Both the position numbers and the translations under genes were made by a program. A stretch of DNA of 64,000 nt, taken from NCBI RefSeq assembly GCF_020075495.1, contig NZ_JABYQT010000005.1, positions 1 to 64,000 on the forward strand, given 5' to 3'. Under the pieces are notes generated by a model. It had not been told where the DNA came from. It did not search any database and saw only the letters and a program-made list of their open reading frames with translations. This DNA comes from Vreelandella aquamarina (GTDB lineage: Bacteria; Pseudomonadota; Gammaproteobacteria; Pseudomonadales; Halomonadaceae). Numbering within the stretch: the stretch's first letter is position 1; every line of letters begins with the position of its first letter. Positions 1 to 7,160 of this stretch are shown here, in pieces.

Positions 1-101
1 AGCGTGAACCACCTGATCCCTTGCCGAACTCAGTAGTGAAACCGCTTAGCGCCGATGGTAGTGTGGGGTCTCCCCATGCGAGAGTAGGTCATCGTCAGGC
101 A
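1..101 (+). rRNA. rrf: 5S ribosomal RNA, 3' part (5' end outside the window)
   Basis: The first ~101 bases match the 3' five-sixths of gammaproteobacterial 5S rRNA. They include the conserved segment reading TGCCGAACTCAGTAGTGAAA near 22-41, then GCGCCGATGGTAGTGTGGGG, then the 3' arm ATGCGAGAGTAGG and terminal CAGGC. The 5' ~15 nt and the rest of the rRNA operon lie upstream of the window. The exact 3' end is approximate. Confidence 0.95.
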
Positions 102-110
102 CTTATTATG

Positions 111-148
111 AAAAATCCCCCGGGGCTCGCGCCTCGGGGGATTTTTTT
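111..148 (+). terminator. Rho-independent terminator of the rRNA operon
   Basis: AAAAATCCCCC (111-121) pairs with GGGGGATTTTT (136-146), and a run of seven T ends at 148. It sits directly after the 5S rRNA, as expected for the end of an rrn operon. No further tRNA follows. Confidence 0.9.
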
Positions 149-235
149 ATGCTCCAATCTTGTATCGCGAGTGCGATTCACGAGGTGTGAATAAAGACAT
201 CACACCCCATGCCTATCAGCTGACTTCTTGCCTGA

Positions 236-1555
236 TCAGCTACTATCCCTCTGATGCAGGCGTCGCCCAGCTACCCAGGTTTCAAAGACCGAGCGATCAT
301 CGGCGAGCATCATCAGCGCAAAAAGGCGCTCGCCCAACGTACTGCAGTGATCAATGCGACGTGCCAAGAGAGGCGTTGAGCGGGGGTCGATAACGACCAG
401 GTCCGCCTCGAAGGAGGGAGCTAACTGACCTATGTGGCGGTGCAGTGAAAGGGCCTTGGCGTTGCCATGCGTCAAGCCATAAAACCCCTGCCATGCGGTA
501 AGCGGTTGCCCCAGCAACTGGCCAACCTGATAGGCGCTTTTCAGCGTGCCGAAGCCCGAAAGATCGGTGCCTGCGCCAATATCAGTGGCGTAGCTGTACG
601 ACATACCGGTGTCGTTGGCTGCCGCCCGATCAAAAAGACCACTGCCCAGAAATAGATTGGAACTGGGGCAGAACGCGATGCTGGCTCCTCTTTCGGCCAG
701 GCGTTGACGCATGCCATCGTCCAGATGAATGCCGTGGGCAAAAGTACTGCGTGGGCCTACCAGGCCTGCCTGTTCATATACGGCCAGATAATCGCGACTA
801 CCGGGAAACAGCTCGGCCACCCAGTCGAGTTCGCCACTGTTTTCGGCCAGATGGGTTTGCAACCAGAGACTCGGATCATTACGCAAGAGTGCACCAGCAG
901 CATCCATCTGGGCCTTGGTGGAGGTAGGTGCAAAGCGAGGCGTTACGCTATAGCCAAGGCGTTCGCGGCCGTGCCAGTCTTCAATCAAGCGCTCGGTATC
1001 GGCGATACCCGAAGCCCCATCTAGTAACGCCTGTGGTGCATTACGATCCATCAAGACTTTGCCCGCCAGCATTCTCAGATTTCGCTTTTGGCAGGCGGTG
1101 AAAAAGGCATCGACAGAGTTTGGATGGCTCGAACCAAAAACCTGGGCCGTCGTAGTGCCGGCACGAAGCATCTCATCGAGAAAAGCGTTCGAAAGCGCTT
1201 CGGCATGGGCGTGATCGGCAAAACGGCACTCTTCGGGAAAAGTATAGTCGTTCAGCCAATCAAGTAGCTGGCGGCCATAGGACGCCATGATGTCGAGCTG
1301 AACGTAATGCACATGAGTATCAATGAAGCCCGGCATGATGAGCTTATCGCGATAATCGAGAATTTCGGCATGCTCGGGAAGCGAAGGCAGGAGTTCGGCG
1401 AAATTACCCACTGCATGGATATGTTGGCCTTCCAACCATAGAAGCCCATCGGCGTAATGCACCAAGCTTTCGGGCCTGGGCAGGTTCTCGTTTCCTGGAT
1501 CTTGGGAAAAGCTAATCAATTCAGCACGAATGAACGTGTGCGTCATAACGGTCAT
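236..1555 (-). CDS. guaD: Guanine deaminase
   Basis: This 439-aa amidohydrolase hydrolyses guanine to xanthine and ammonia in the cytoplasm, feeding the xanthine dehydrogenase encoded by the same operon. The metal-binding signature PGFIDTHVHYVQ is near residue 75. The GuaD-type segment DYTFPEECRF and the later motif THLAEN are also present, and the length is normal for GuaD. The ATG at 1553-1555 lies 1 bp after the xdhC stop; a second Met three codons in is possible. It is the last gene of xdhA-xdhB-xdhC-guaD, so expression should follow the xdhA promoter. The assignment to guanine deaminase rather than another amidohydrolase is strong because of motifs and context together. Confidence 0.93.
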   Translation of the reverse strand: MTVMTHTFIRAELISFSQDPGNENLPRPESLVHYADGLLWLEGQHIHAVGNFAELLPSLPEHAEILDYRDKLIMPGFIDTHVHYVQLDIMASYGRQLLDWLNDYTFPEECRFADHAHAEALSNAFLDEMLRAGTTTAQVFGSSHPNSVDAFFTACQKRNLRMLAGKVLMDRNAPQALLDGASGIADTERLIEDWHGRERLGYSVTPRFAPTSTKAQMDAAGALLRNDPSLWLQTHLAENSGELDWVAELFPGSRDYLAVYEQAGLVGPRSTFAHGIHLDDGMRQRLAERGASIAFCPSSNLFLGSGLFDRAAANDTGMSYSYATDIGAGTDLSGFGTLKSAYQVGQLLGQPLTAWQGFYGLTHGNAKALSLHRHIGQLAPSFEADLVVIDPRSTPLLARRIDHCSTLGERLFALMMLADDRSVFETWVAGRRLHQRDSS

Positions 1556-1556
1556 A

Positions 1557-2432
1557 TCAGCTCGTGGTCATTGGGAGGTTGGTAAGGAGTTTGCGTGCCG
1601 TAGGCAGGTCGAGCCCACGGGTTTCTTGCACGAACGATGCATCTGCAAGCCAGAGCAGTTCAGTCACGACCGTCAGCGCGATTGCGTAGGGAGTCTTGTC
1701 GCGTAACTTGGCATTCTGAACGCAGCCAATGGGGCTTCTTACTCGTCCTATGCGTTCTTCGGAATACCCGTTTCGCTTGAGCCGTCCTGAGAAGCTGGCC
1801 CATTTACTCTCGGAGCCGATCAGGCCGATAGAGGCGATATCATCTCGGGTAAGCAGCGCGGCAGTCAGGGCATAATCTTCGGCATGATCATGAGTCAAGA
1901 CCAGCGCATGCGTATGGGGCGGCAGTGCGGCAATGCCTGTGAGAGGATCGTCAAGCACATGGCAGGCAAGGCGCGGCTGATGATGAGACTCTGCAGGAAA
2001 TGCATCTGGACGGCTATCGTACCAGTGTAACTGCCAGGGCAGCGGTGCGCATAGCGAAACGATCTCGCAACCTACATTGCCGGCACCAAAGATCGCGAGC
2101 TGAATGTTGCTACCCAGGAAAACCTCGAGTAGAACGTTGACGTATCCGCCGCAGCACTGCCCACTACGTCCACCCAGCGAAAAAGTTTCCAGATGAAATC
2201 CAGACGTCCGGGTATTCAAGAGCCCCCGTGCTGCCTGCATCGTCTGCCACTCGAAGGTACCACCCCCGAGTGTGTCGAAACAGTCGTCGTTGGTAATGAC
2301 CATTCTGGCACCCGGCTCACGCGGGGTTGATCCCTGGCAGGTAATCAGCGTGGCCAATACATGCGGCGTCCCCGCTGTTTGCAAGCGGTGCAGGGCGCCA
2401 TGCCAGGTAGCTGGTAGTGAATCCGTGCTCAC
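1557..2432 (-). CDS. xdhC: Xanthine dehydrogenase accessory protein XdhC
   Basis: XdhC binds molybdenum cofactor, promotes its sulfuration and loads it into the XdhB subunit; it is not part of the mature enzyme. The 291-aa protein has the N-terminal XdhC/CoxI segment with the cysteine-rich motif GGRSGQCCGGYVN near residue 90. A Rossmann-type motif, AIFGAGNVGCEIV, follows in the middle, then DSRPDAFP. Its start codon overlaps the xdhB stop by 4 bp, so translation is probably coupled. The spacing to guaD is 1 bp. Confidence 0.93.
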   Translation of the reverse strand: MSTDSLPATWHGALHRLQTAGTPHVLATLITCQGSTPREPGARMVITNDDCFDTLGGGTFEWQTMQAARGLLNTRTSGFHLETFSLGGRSGQCCGGYVNVLLEVFLGSNIQLAIFGAGNVGCEIVSLCAPLPWQLHWYDSRPDAFPAESHHQPRLACHVLDDPLTGIAALPPHTHALVLTHDHAEDYALTAALLTRDDIASIGLIGSESKWASFSGRLKRNGYSEERIGRVRSPIGCVQNAKLRDKTPYAIALTVVTELLWLADASFVQETRGLDLPTARKLLTNLPMTTS

Positions 2433-4852
2433 AGCGTTTTTACCCTTAAAGCCTGAGACGCCAGGAGTATGCGCTCAGGAGTGGCTGGCGTATCCAGGCG
2501 GGGGGATATCCTATAGTCAGTGAGACTTGAAAGCGCATCCCGCAGTGCTGACCATACACTGATCGCCAGCATGAAAGGCGGCTCGCCGACTGCTTTCGAG
2601 CGATACAGGCTGGCCATTGAATTTGGGTGTCCTTCGAGTAACGATACGTTGAAGGTATCCGGTAAATCGCCGAAGGTGGGTATCTTGTAGGTGGCCGGGC
2701 CATCACTGACCAGAACGCCTTTGTCGTTCCATTTGAGTTCTTCTGTTGTCAGCCAGCCCATGCCCTGAAGAAACCCGCCTTCCACTTGACCAATATCGAT
2801 GGCTGGGTTGAGCGAATTACCGACATCGTGAAGGATGTCGACACGATCGACCTGGTATTCGCCGCTCAAGGTGTCAATGCTGACTTCACTTACTGCCGCG
2901 CCGAAAGCGTAGTAGTAAAAAGGGCGGCCCTGGCCAGTCGTACGACTGTAGTGGATCAGTGGGGTCGCATAAAAGCCTTTTTCGGAAAGCGAAATCCGGT
3001 TGAGATAAGCCGTCTGAACCAGTTCGCCCCACGGAATCTTGCGTTCACTTTCACCCAGGCCCGCAACCAGCATGCCGTCTTCCAGGTGCATACCTTCTCG
3101 ATCCAGACCGATTTCGAAGTGCGCAGCAGCAAAATCAAACAGCCGCTCGCGTAACTTGATAGCCGCATCACGGACCGCCATGCCGTTCAGGTCCGCCCCG
3201 CTGGAGGCGGCTGTCGGTGAGGTATTAGGCACTTTGTCGGTTCGGGTCGCGGTAATGCGTACTTGAGCCAGATCGAGCCCCAGCTCAAGAGCAACGACTT
3301 GGCAAATCTTGGTATGCAGCCCCTGACCCATTTCTGTGCCGCCATGGTTCACCATTACGCTTCCATCGGTATAGACATGCAGCAGTGCCCCCGCCTGGTT
3401 GAGATGTTGGGCGGTGAAAGAGATGCCAAACTTGACTGGTGTGAGCGCCAGCCCTTTCTTGAGGACCGGGCTTGTCGCATTGAATTGAGCAATCGCCTTG
3501 CGTCGCGACCAGTACGCGCTGTCGGTTTCGAGTTTCTCGATCAAAGTATGCAGCAACTGGCACTGATCGACCGTCTGTCCGTAGTGCGTAATATTGCGCC
3601 CTTCGCGATAGAGATTGCGTTTGCGAATCGTCAGCGGATCCGTGCCGGTATGGCGAGCGATGTCATCCATGGCCGCCTCGATGATCATCATGCCTTGCGG
3701 GCCGCCAAAACCTCGAAATGCCGTATTGGAAGCGGTGTTCGTCTTGGCGCGGTAGCCCGTCACGCGGGCGCTGCCCAACGAATAGGCATTGTCAGCATGA
3801 AACATGGCGCGATCGACGATCGCATCGGAAAGATCCGGTGAATAGCCGCAGTTCCCGATCAACGATATTTCGCCGCCCTGAATAACGCCTTGGTCGTCGA
3901 AACCGAGTTTATAGCGATTGTGAAAAGGGTGCCGCTTGCCCGTGACGTGCATATCCTCGCTGCGTGGCAGGCGAAGACGAGCTGCTTTGCCCGTGCGTCT
4001 GGCAATGATGGCCGCGATGCAAGCCCAGGGGGAAGCCTGGGTTTCCTTGCCGCCAAAACCACCACCCATGCGGCGAACCTCCACCGTTACGGCATGAAGG
4101 GCAATGCCCAGCACCTCGGCCACCAGTTTTTGTGTTTCACTTGGATGCTGGTTGGAGGTATGCACAATGACGCCATCGTCTTCCGTGGGGAGCACAACGC
4201 ATGCCTGTCCCTCCAGGTAGAAGTGTTCCTGGCCGCCAATGAACAAATCGTTTTCGATGACCTGATCAGCCTGTTGCAAGACCTCCTGACAGTTGCCGCG
4301 CTCCTGAACGTGAGTAGGGCGAACAAGCTCTTCGCATTGTGTAGCGGCAACCGGATCAAGACGAGCGGGCTGCTCGTCGATGTCGACTATTGCCAGCTTG
4401 ACTGCACGCCTGGCGGCGTGCAGCGACGTAGCCGCGACCGCAAATAGGCACTGCCCGGCATAGCTGATGTCAGTTTCCACAAAAATCGGGTCACCCGGGA
4501 AGACAGGGCCTATGTCGGTATGGCCCGGTACCTCGTGGAAAGTGATGACGTCAATGACACCAGGCGCTAGTCTGACGGCATCAAGATCCAGACGGGTCAG
4601 CATGCCGCGAGCGACCGGTGACAGGCCTAGTGCAATATGAAGTGCATCGGCTGGCAGTACCAGGTCATCGATATAGGCAGCTTTTCCGCTGACATGCTTC
4701 TCTGCACTTTCATGAATACTGGACTGACCTGCATGACACCGTCCATTGATGGTCACGGTATGACGTGCCAACGGCCCATCGCCTTTGATCTTATCATCGA
4801 GCTCGCGACGGGCGTGACGGTTTTGGGTATCCAGCCTAGTGAGCGTACGCAT
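2429..4852 (-). CDS. xdhB: Xanthine dehydrogenase, molybdopterin-binding subunit
   Basis: This is the large catalytic subunit of the bacterial two-subunit xanthine dehydrogenase, which oxidises hypoxanthine and xanthine to urate. At 807 aa it has the expected length for XdhB. Visible family features are the a/b hammerhead start (SGKAAYIDDL), the GGQEHFYLE segment, RRMGGGFGGKE, AFRGFGGPQGM, the glycine-rich cofactor-binding GGTEMGQGLHTK, and the C-terminal segment SKAVGEPPFMLA that carries the active-site glutamate. The start region overlaps the end of xdhA by 17 bp. No disruption is seen. Confidence 0.95.
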   Translation of the reverse strand: MRTLTRLDTQNRHARRELDDKIKGDGPLARHTVTINGRCHAGQSSIHESAEKHVSGKAAYIDDLVLPADALHIALGLSPVARGMLTRLDLDAVRLAPGVIDVITFHEVPGHTDIGPVFPGDPIFVETDISYAGQCLFAVAATSLHAARRAVKLAIVDIDEQPARLDPVAATQCEELVRPTHVQERGNCQEVLQQADQVIENDLFIGGQEHFYLEGQACVVLPTEDDGVIVHTSNQHPSETQKLVAEVLGIALHAVTVEVRRMGGGFGGKETQASPWACIAAIIARRTGKAARLRLPRSEDMHVTGKRHPFHNRYKLGFDDQGVIQGGEISLIGNCGYSPDLSDAIVDRAMFHADNAYSLGSARVTGYRAKTNTASNTAFRGFGGPQGMMIIEAAMDDIARHTGTDPLTIRKRNLYREGRNITHYGQTVDQCQLLHTLIEKLETDSAYWSRRKAIAQFNATSPVLKKGLALTPVKFGISFTAQHLNQAGALLHVYTDGSVMVNHGGTEMGQGLHTKICQVVALELGLDLAQVRITATRTDKVPNTSPTAASSGADLNGMAVRDAAIKLRERLFDFAAAHFEIGLDREGMHLEDGMLVAGLGESERKIPWGELVQTAYLNRISLSEKGFYATPLIHYSRTTGQGRPFYYYAFGAAVSEVSIDTLSGEYQVDRVDILHDVGNSLNPAIDIGQVEGGFLQGMGWLTTEELKWNDKGVLVSDGPATYKIPTFGDLPDTFNVSLLEGHPNSMASLYRSKAVGEPPFMLAISVWSALRDALSSLTDYRISPRLDTPATPERILLASQALRVKTL

Positions 4853-6293
4853 GGAGCATTACCTCCTGACTGGGTGTTGAAAGCGTGAGATAGAGCCGCT
4901 CGAATAGATTGGCGGCCGCCAGCCGGCGATATTGCGCGCTGCCGCGTACATCGTCCATGGGGGAAAAGTCATGTTCCAGAGCAGCCTGGGCTTGGCGAAA
5001 ACAGTTGGCATCGGCGGGTTTGCCTTCAAGAGCCTGCTCCGCTTTCAGGGCGCGCTTGGGGATTGCCGCCATGCCTCCAAAAGCGATGCGCACATCGTGG
5101 AGCCGGCCATTCTCGAGGCGGTAGGCAAAAGCACCGAGCACTGCTGAAATATCGTCCTCGCGGCGCTTGGAGAGCTTCCACGCATGGCATGCAGTATGCT
5201 CGCCAAGACGGGGGATGAAGATCCGAGAAACAATTTCATCAGCGGCGAGCGCCGTCTTCTTGTAGCCCAGGAAAAAGTCCTCGAGGGGTAGTTGCCGAGT
5301 TTGAGAGATGCTTGCCAACTCTACCCAGGCTCCCAGTGTCAACAGCACCGGCGGGGTGTCGCCAATCGGTGATGCATTGGCAATATTTCCGCCCAGCGTG
5401 CCACGATTACGAATTTGTTGCGAGCCCAGGCGATGCAGCAGGTGGGCAAAGGAAGGGAAGTGGTCGTTCAGCAATGGTTCAAGCTGGGTATAGGTAACCC
5501 CGGCACCTATCCACCAGCCCTTTTGAGCATTGAAATTAGCGGTCTCGATATCCGAGAGCGCCTTGACCCGCGTTATATCGATCAGTTGATCCAGCGGCTT
5601 TAACTGCTGCGTCGTTTCAAGCCAGAGATCCGTTGCTCCAGCTACCAGGCGGGCCTGTGGGTAACGCGCGCGGGCCTTGGTCAACTCCTCGAGTGAATCT
5701 GGCTGATAAAAGAAGACAGCATCATCTGTGGGCGGTGGCACTGATGACTGGGCCGATGATAGGCCGAGGGAGCCCTCATGCGTCCAGCCAGCAGGCTGGT
5801 CGCGAGTCAGCATCTGTAGTGCTGCATCGCGAATGGGCCGATATCCGGTACAGCGACAAAGGTTGCCACCCAAGGCAGCGTCGAGCTGCTCGGGACTTGG
5901 GAGCGATTGCTCGCCAACCGACGTCTCATAGAGAGTGAACAGCGACATGACCACCCCAGGTGTACAGAAACCGCACTGACTTCCGTGGCACTCGACCATG
6001 GCAGCCTGCGCCGGGTGTAAGCGGCCATTCGACGCGAGCCCTTCGACGGTAACCAGCGCCATGCCTTGCAACTGATGTGCCGGTGTCATGCAGGCATTGA
6101 TAGATTTATACGCAGGAGCAGGCGCATGAGGATCAACAATGGCCACGGTGCATGCGCCACAATCGCCTGATGCACACCCCTCTTTCGTGCCCGTGGCGCC
6201 CAGATGTTCGCGCAGTAACACCAATATGCTTGTGTCCGGGGCCACATGGCACTGCCGGGGAGTGCCATTGAGAAAGAACTCAATATTCGCCAT
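4836..6293 (-). CDS. xdhA: Xanthine dehydrogenase, iron-sulfur and FAD subunit
   Basis: The small subunit passes electrons from the molybdenum centre through two 2Fe-2S clusters to FAD and NAD+. The N-terminal ferredoxin-like domain has GCASGDCGACTVAIV. The second cluster domain has HGSQCGFCTPGVVMS and NLCRCTGYRPI, and the FAD-binding domain begins around residue 170 with LVAGATDLWL. I chose the ATG at 6291-6293, giving 485 aa. The protein then begins MANIEFFLNG, which is where the ferredoxin fold starts, GGAG lies in front, and the RutR-like operator at 6317-6330 stays outside the coding sequence. An in-frame ATG at 6386 would add 31 residues unlike the family. Confidence 0.93.
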   Translation of the reverse strand: MANIEFFLNGTPRQCHVAPDTSILVLLREHLGATGTKEGCASGDCGACTVAIVDPHAPAPAYKSINACMTPAHQLQGMALVTVEGLASNGRLHPAQAAMVECHGSQCGFCTPGVVMSLFTLYETSVGEQSLPSPEQLDAALGGNLCRCTGYRPIRDAALQMLTRDQPAGWTHEGSLGLSSAQSSVPPPTDDAVFFYQPDSLEELTKARARYPQARLVAGATDLWLETTQQLKPLDQLIDITRVKALSDIETANFNAQKGWWIGAGVTYTQLEPLLNDHFPSFAHLLHRLGSQQIRNRGTLGGNIANASPIGDTPPVLLTLGAWVELASISQTRQLPLEDFFLGYKKTALAADEIVSRIFIPRLGEHTACHAWKLSKRREDDISAVLGAFAYRLENGRLHDVRIAFGGMAAIPKRALKAEQALEGKPADANCFRQAQAALEHDFSPMDDVRGSAQYRRLAAANLFERLYLTLSTPSQEVMLHAYAH

Positions 6294-6315
6294 GCCCAAC
6301 TCCGTTATGATTGTT

Positions 6316-6331
6316 CTGACCAATCGGTCAA
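6316..6331. promoter_or_regulatory. RutR-like palindromic operator upstream of xdhA
   Basis: The sequence CTGACCAATCGGTCAA contains the perfect inverted repeat TGACC/GGTCA (6317-6321 and 6326-6330). It matches 12 of the 14 defined positions of the E. coli RutR box TTGACCANNTGGTCAA, as I recall that consensus. It ends 23 bp before the xdhA start codon and lies between xdhA and a divergent gene for a RutR-like protein. Binding here would block xdhABC-guaD transcription. This is inference from sequence; the promoter itself is not obvious. Confidence 0.65.
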
Positions 6332-6450
6332 TATCATCTGAGCTTGAGACAAAAAAGCACGCTGCGCAAGTAGTGATCGAGTGCACCTTTATGGGGCGAA
6401 GTTACCTAAAATGTTAATATCTAGTGCGAATTTGAGCGGCGCCGTGTGAC

Positions 6451-6477
6451 GTAGAACACGTGTCTACCATGTCTACC
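6451..6477. repeat. Inverted and direct repeat cluster before the tetR gene
   Basis: GTAGAACACGTGTCTAC (6451-6467) has GTAG/CTAC arms around the palindrome ACACGTGT. The overlapping direct repeat TGTCTACC occurs twice (6461-6468 and 6470-6477). The cluster ends 14 bp before the regulator's start codon. It does not resemble the RutR box at xdhA, so if it is an operator it is for another protein or another binding mode. Confidence 0.35.
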
Positions 6478-6491
6478 CGAGAAGGCTCTAT

Positions 6492-7160
6492 ATGCCAGCA
6501 GAAACTGTAACCAGCGAAAACGCGCAGCGCGAACGCATCGAGCAGAGAATATTGAATGCGGGCGAACAGGTGTTCGCCAAGCACGGTTATCGGGGCGCAA
6601 GTCTGCAATCCATTGCCGACCAGGCCGGGTTACCCAAGGCCAATATCCTGTACTACATGGGCAGTAAGCAGACGCTTTATATTCGCCTGCTCAATCGCAT
6701 GATGCGGCGCTGGAACGCAGTACTGGAAAATATTACTCCAGACAGCGACCCAGGGCAGGTCTTGAGCAGCTTCATTCGCACTAAAATGGTGCTCGGGCAA
6801 CGCTATCCTGATGGCTCCAGACTTTTTGCCGCCGAAATTCTAGCCGGTGCGCCGTTCTTGAATGAGTATCTGGCGGGCGAGCTTCGCGAATGGGTAGCCT
6901 CCCGCGCAGCCATCATTCGTCAGTGGTCCGCACAGGGCCGAATGGATGATGTCGATCCACGCTGGCTTATCTTCCTGATCTGGTCGGCCACACAACACTA
7001 CACCGAGTACAGTGCCCAGGTGACGCGCGTCATTGGCCGCGATGCGCTCGAGGATGAAGATCTGGCTTCCATCATTCACTTTCTTGAGCACGTGATTCTT
7101 AAAGGGTGCGGGATCGCTTTGCGCCAAGGCGCCGAAAGCGGTGGGGCGTCTGAACCATGA
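6492..7160 (+). CDS. TetR-family regulator, RutR-like
   Basis: This 222-aa protein has an N-terminal TetR helix-turn-helix at about residues 18-65 (AGEQVFAKHGYRGASLQSIA, then PKANILYYMGSK). Its C-terminal ligand domain resembles E. coli RutR along its length: RLFAAEILAGAPFL and the segment LIFLIWSATQHYTEY match RutR's RLFCMEMLAGAPLL and LIFMIWASTQHYADF. RutR senses uracil or thymine. Here the divergent target is a purine operon, so the effector may be different. The gene is transcribed away from xdhA. Its stop overlaps the hrpB start by 4 bp, so hrpB may be co-transcribed. I give no symbol because orthology to RutR is not proven. Confidence 0.85.
   Translation: MPAETVTSENAQRERIEQRILNAGEQVFAKHGYRGASLQSIADQAGLPKANILYYMGSKQTLYIRLLNRMMRRWNAVLENITPDSDPGQVLSSFIRTKMVLGQRYPDGSRLFAAEILAGAPFLNEYLAGELREWVASRAAIIRQWSAQGRMDDVDPRWLIFLIWSATQHYTEYSAQVTRVIGRDALEDEDLASIIHFLEHVILKGCGIALRQGAESGGASEP

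Noticed and set aside
184-206. Inverted repeat GGTGTGA/TCACACC after guaD as a terminator
   Set aside because: The stem is perfect over 7 bp but has no T run on the guaD strand, so the claim is too weak for a feature.
6294-6386. Longer N-terminus of XdhA from an ATG at 6386
   Set aside because: The extra 31 residues do not resemble the family and would put the RutR-like operator inside the coding sequence.
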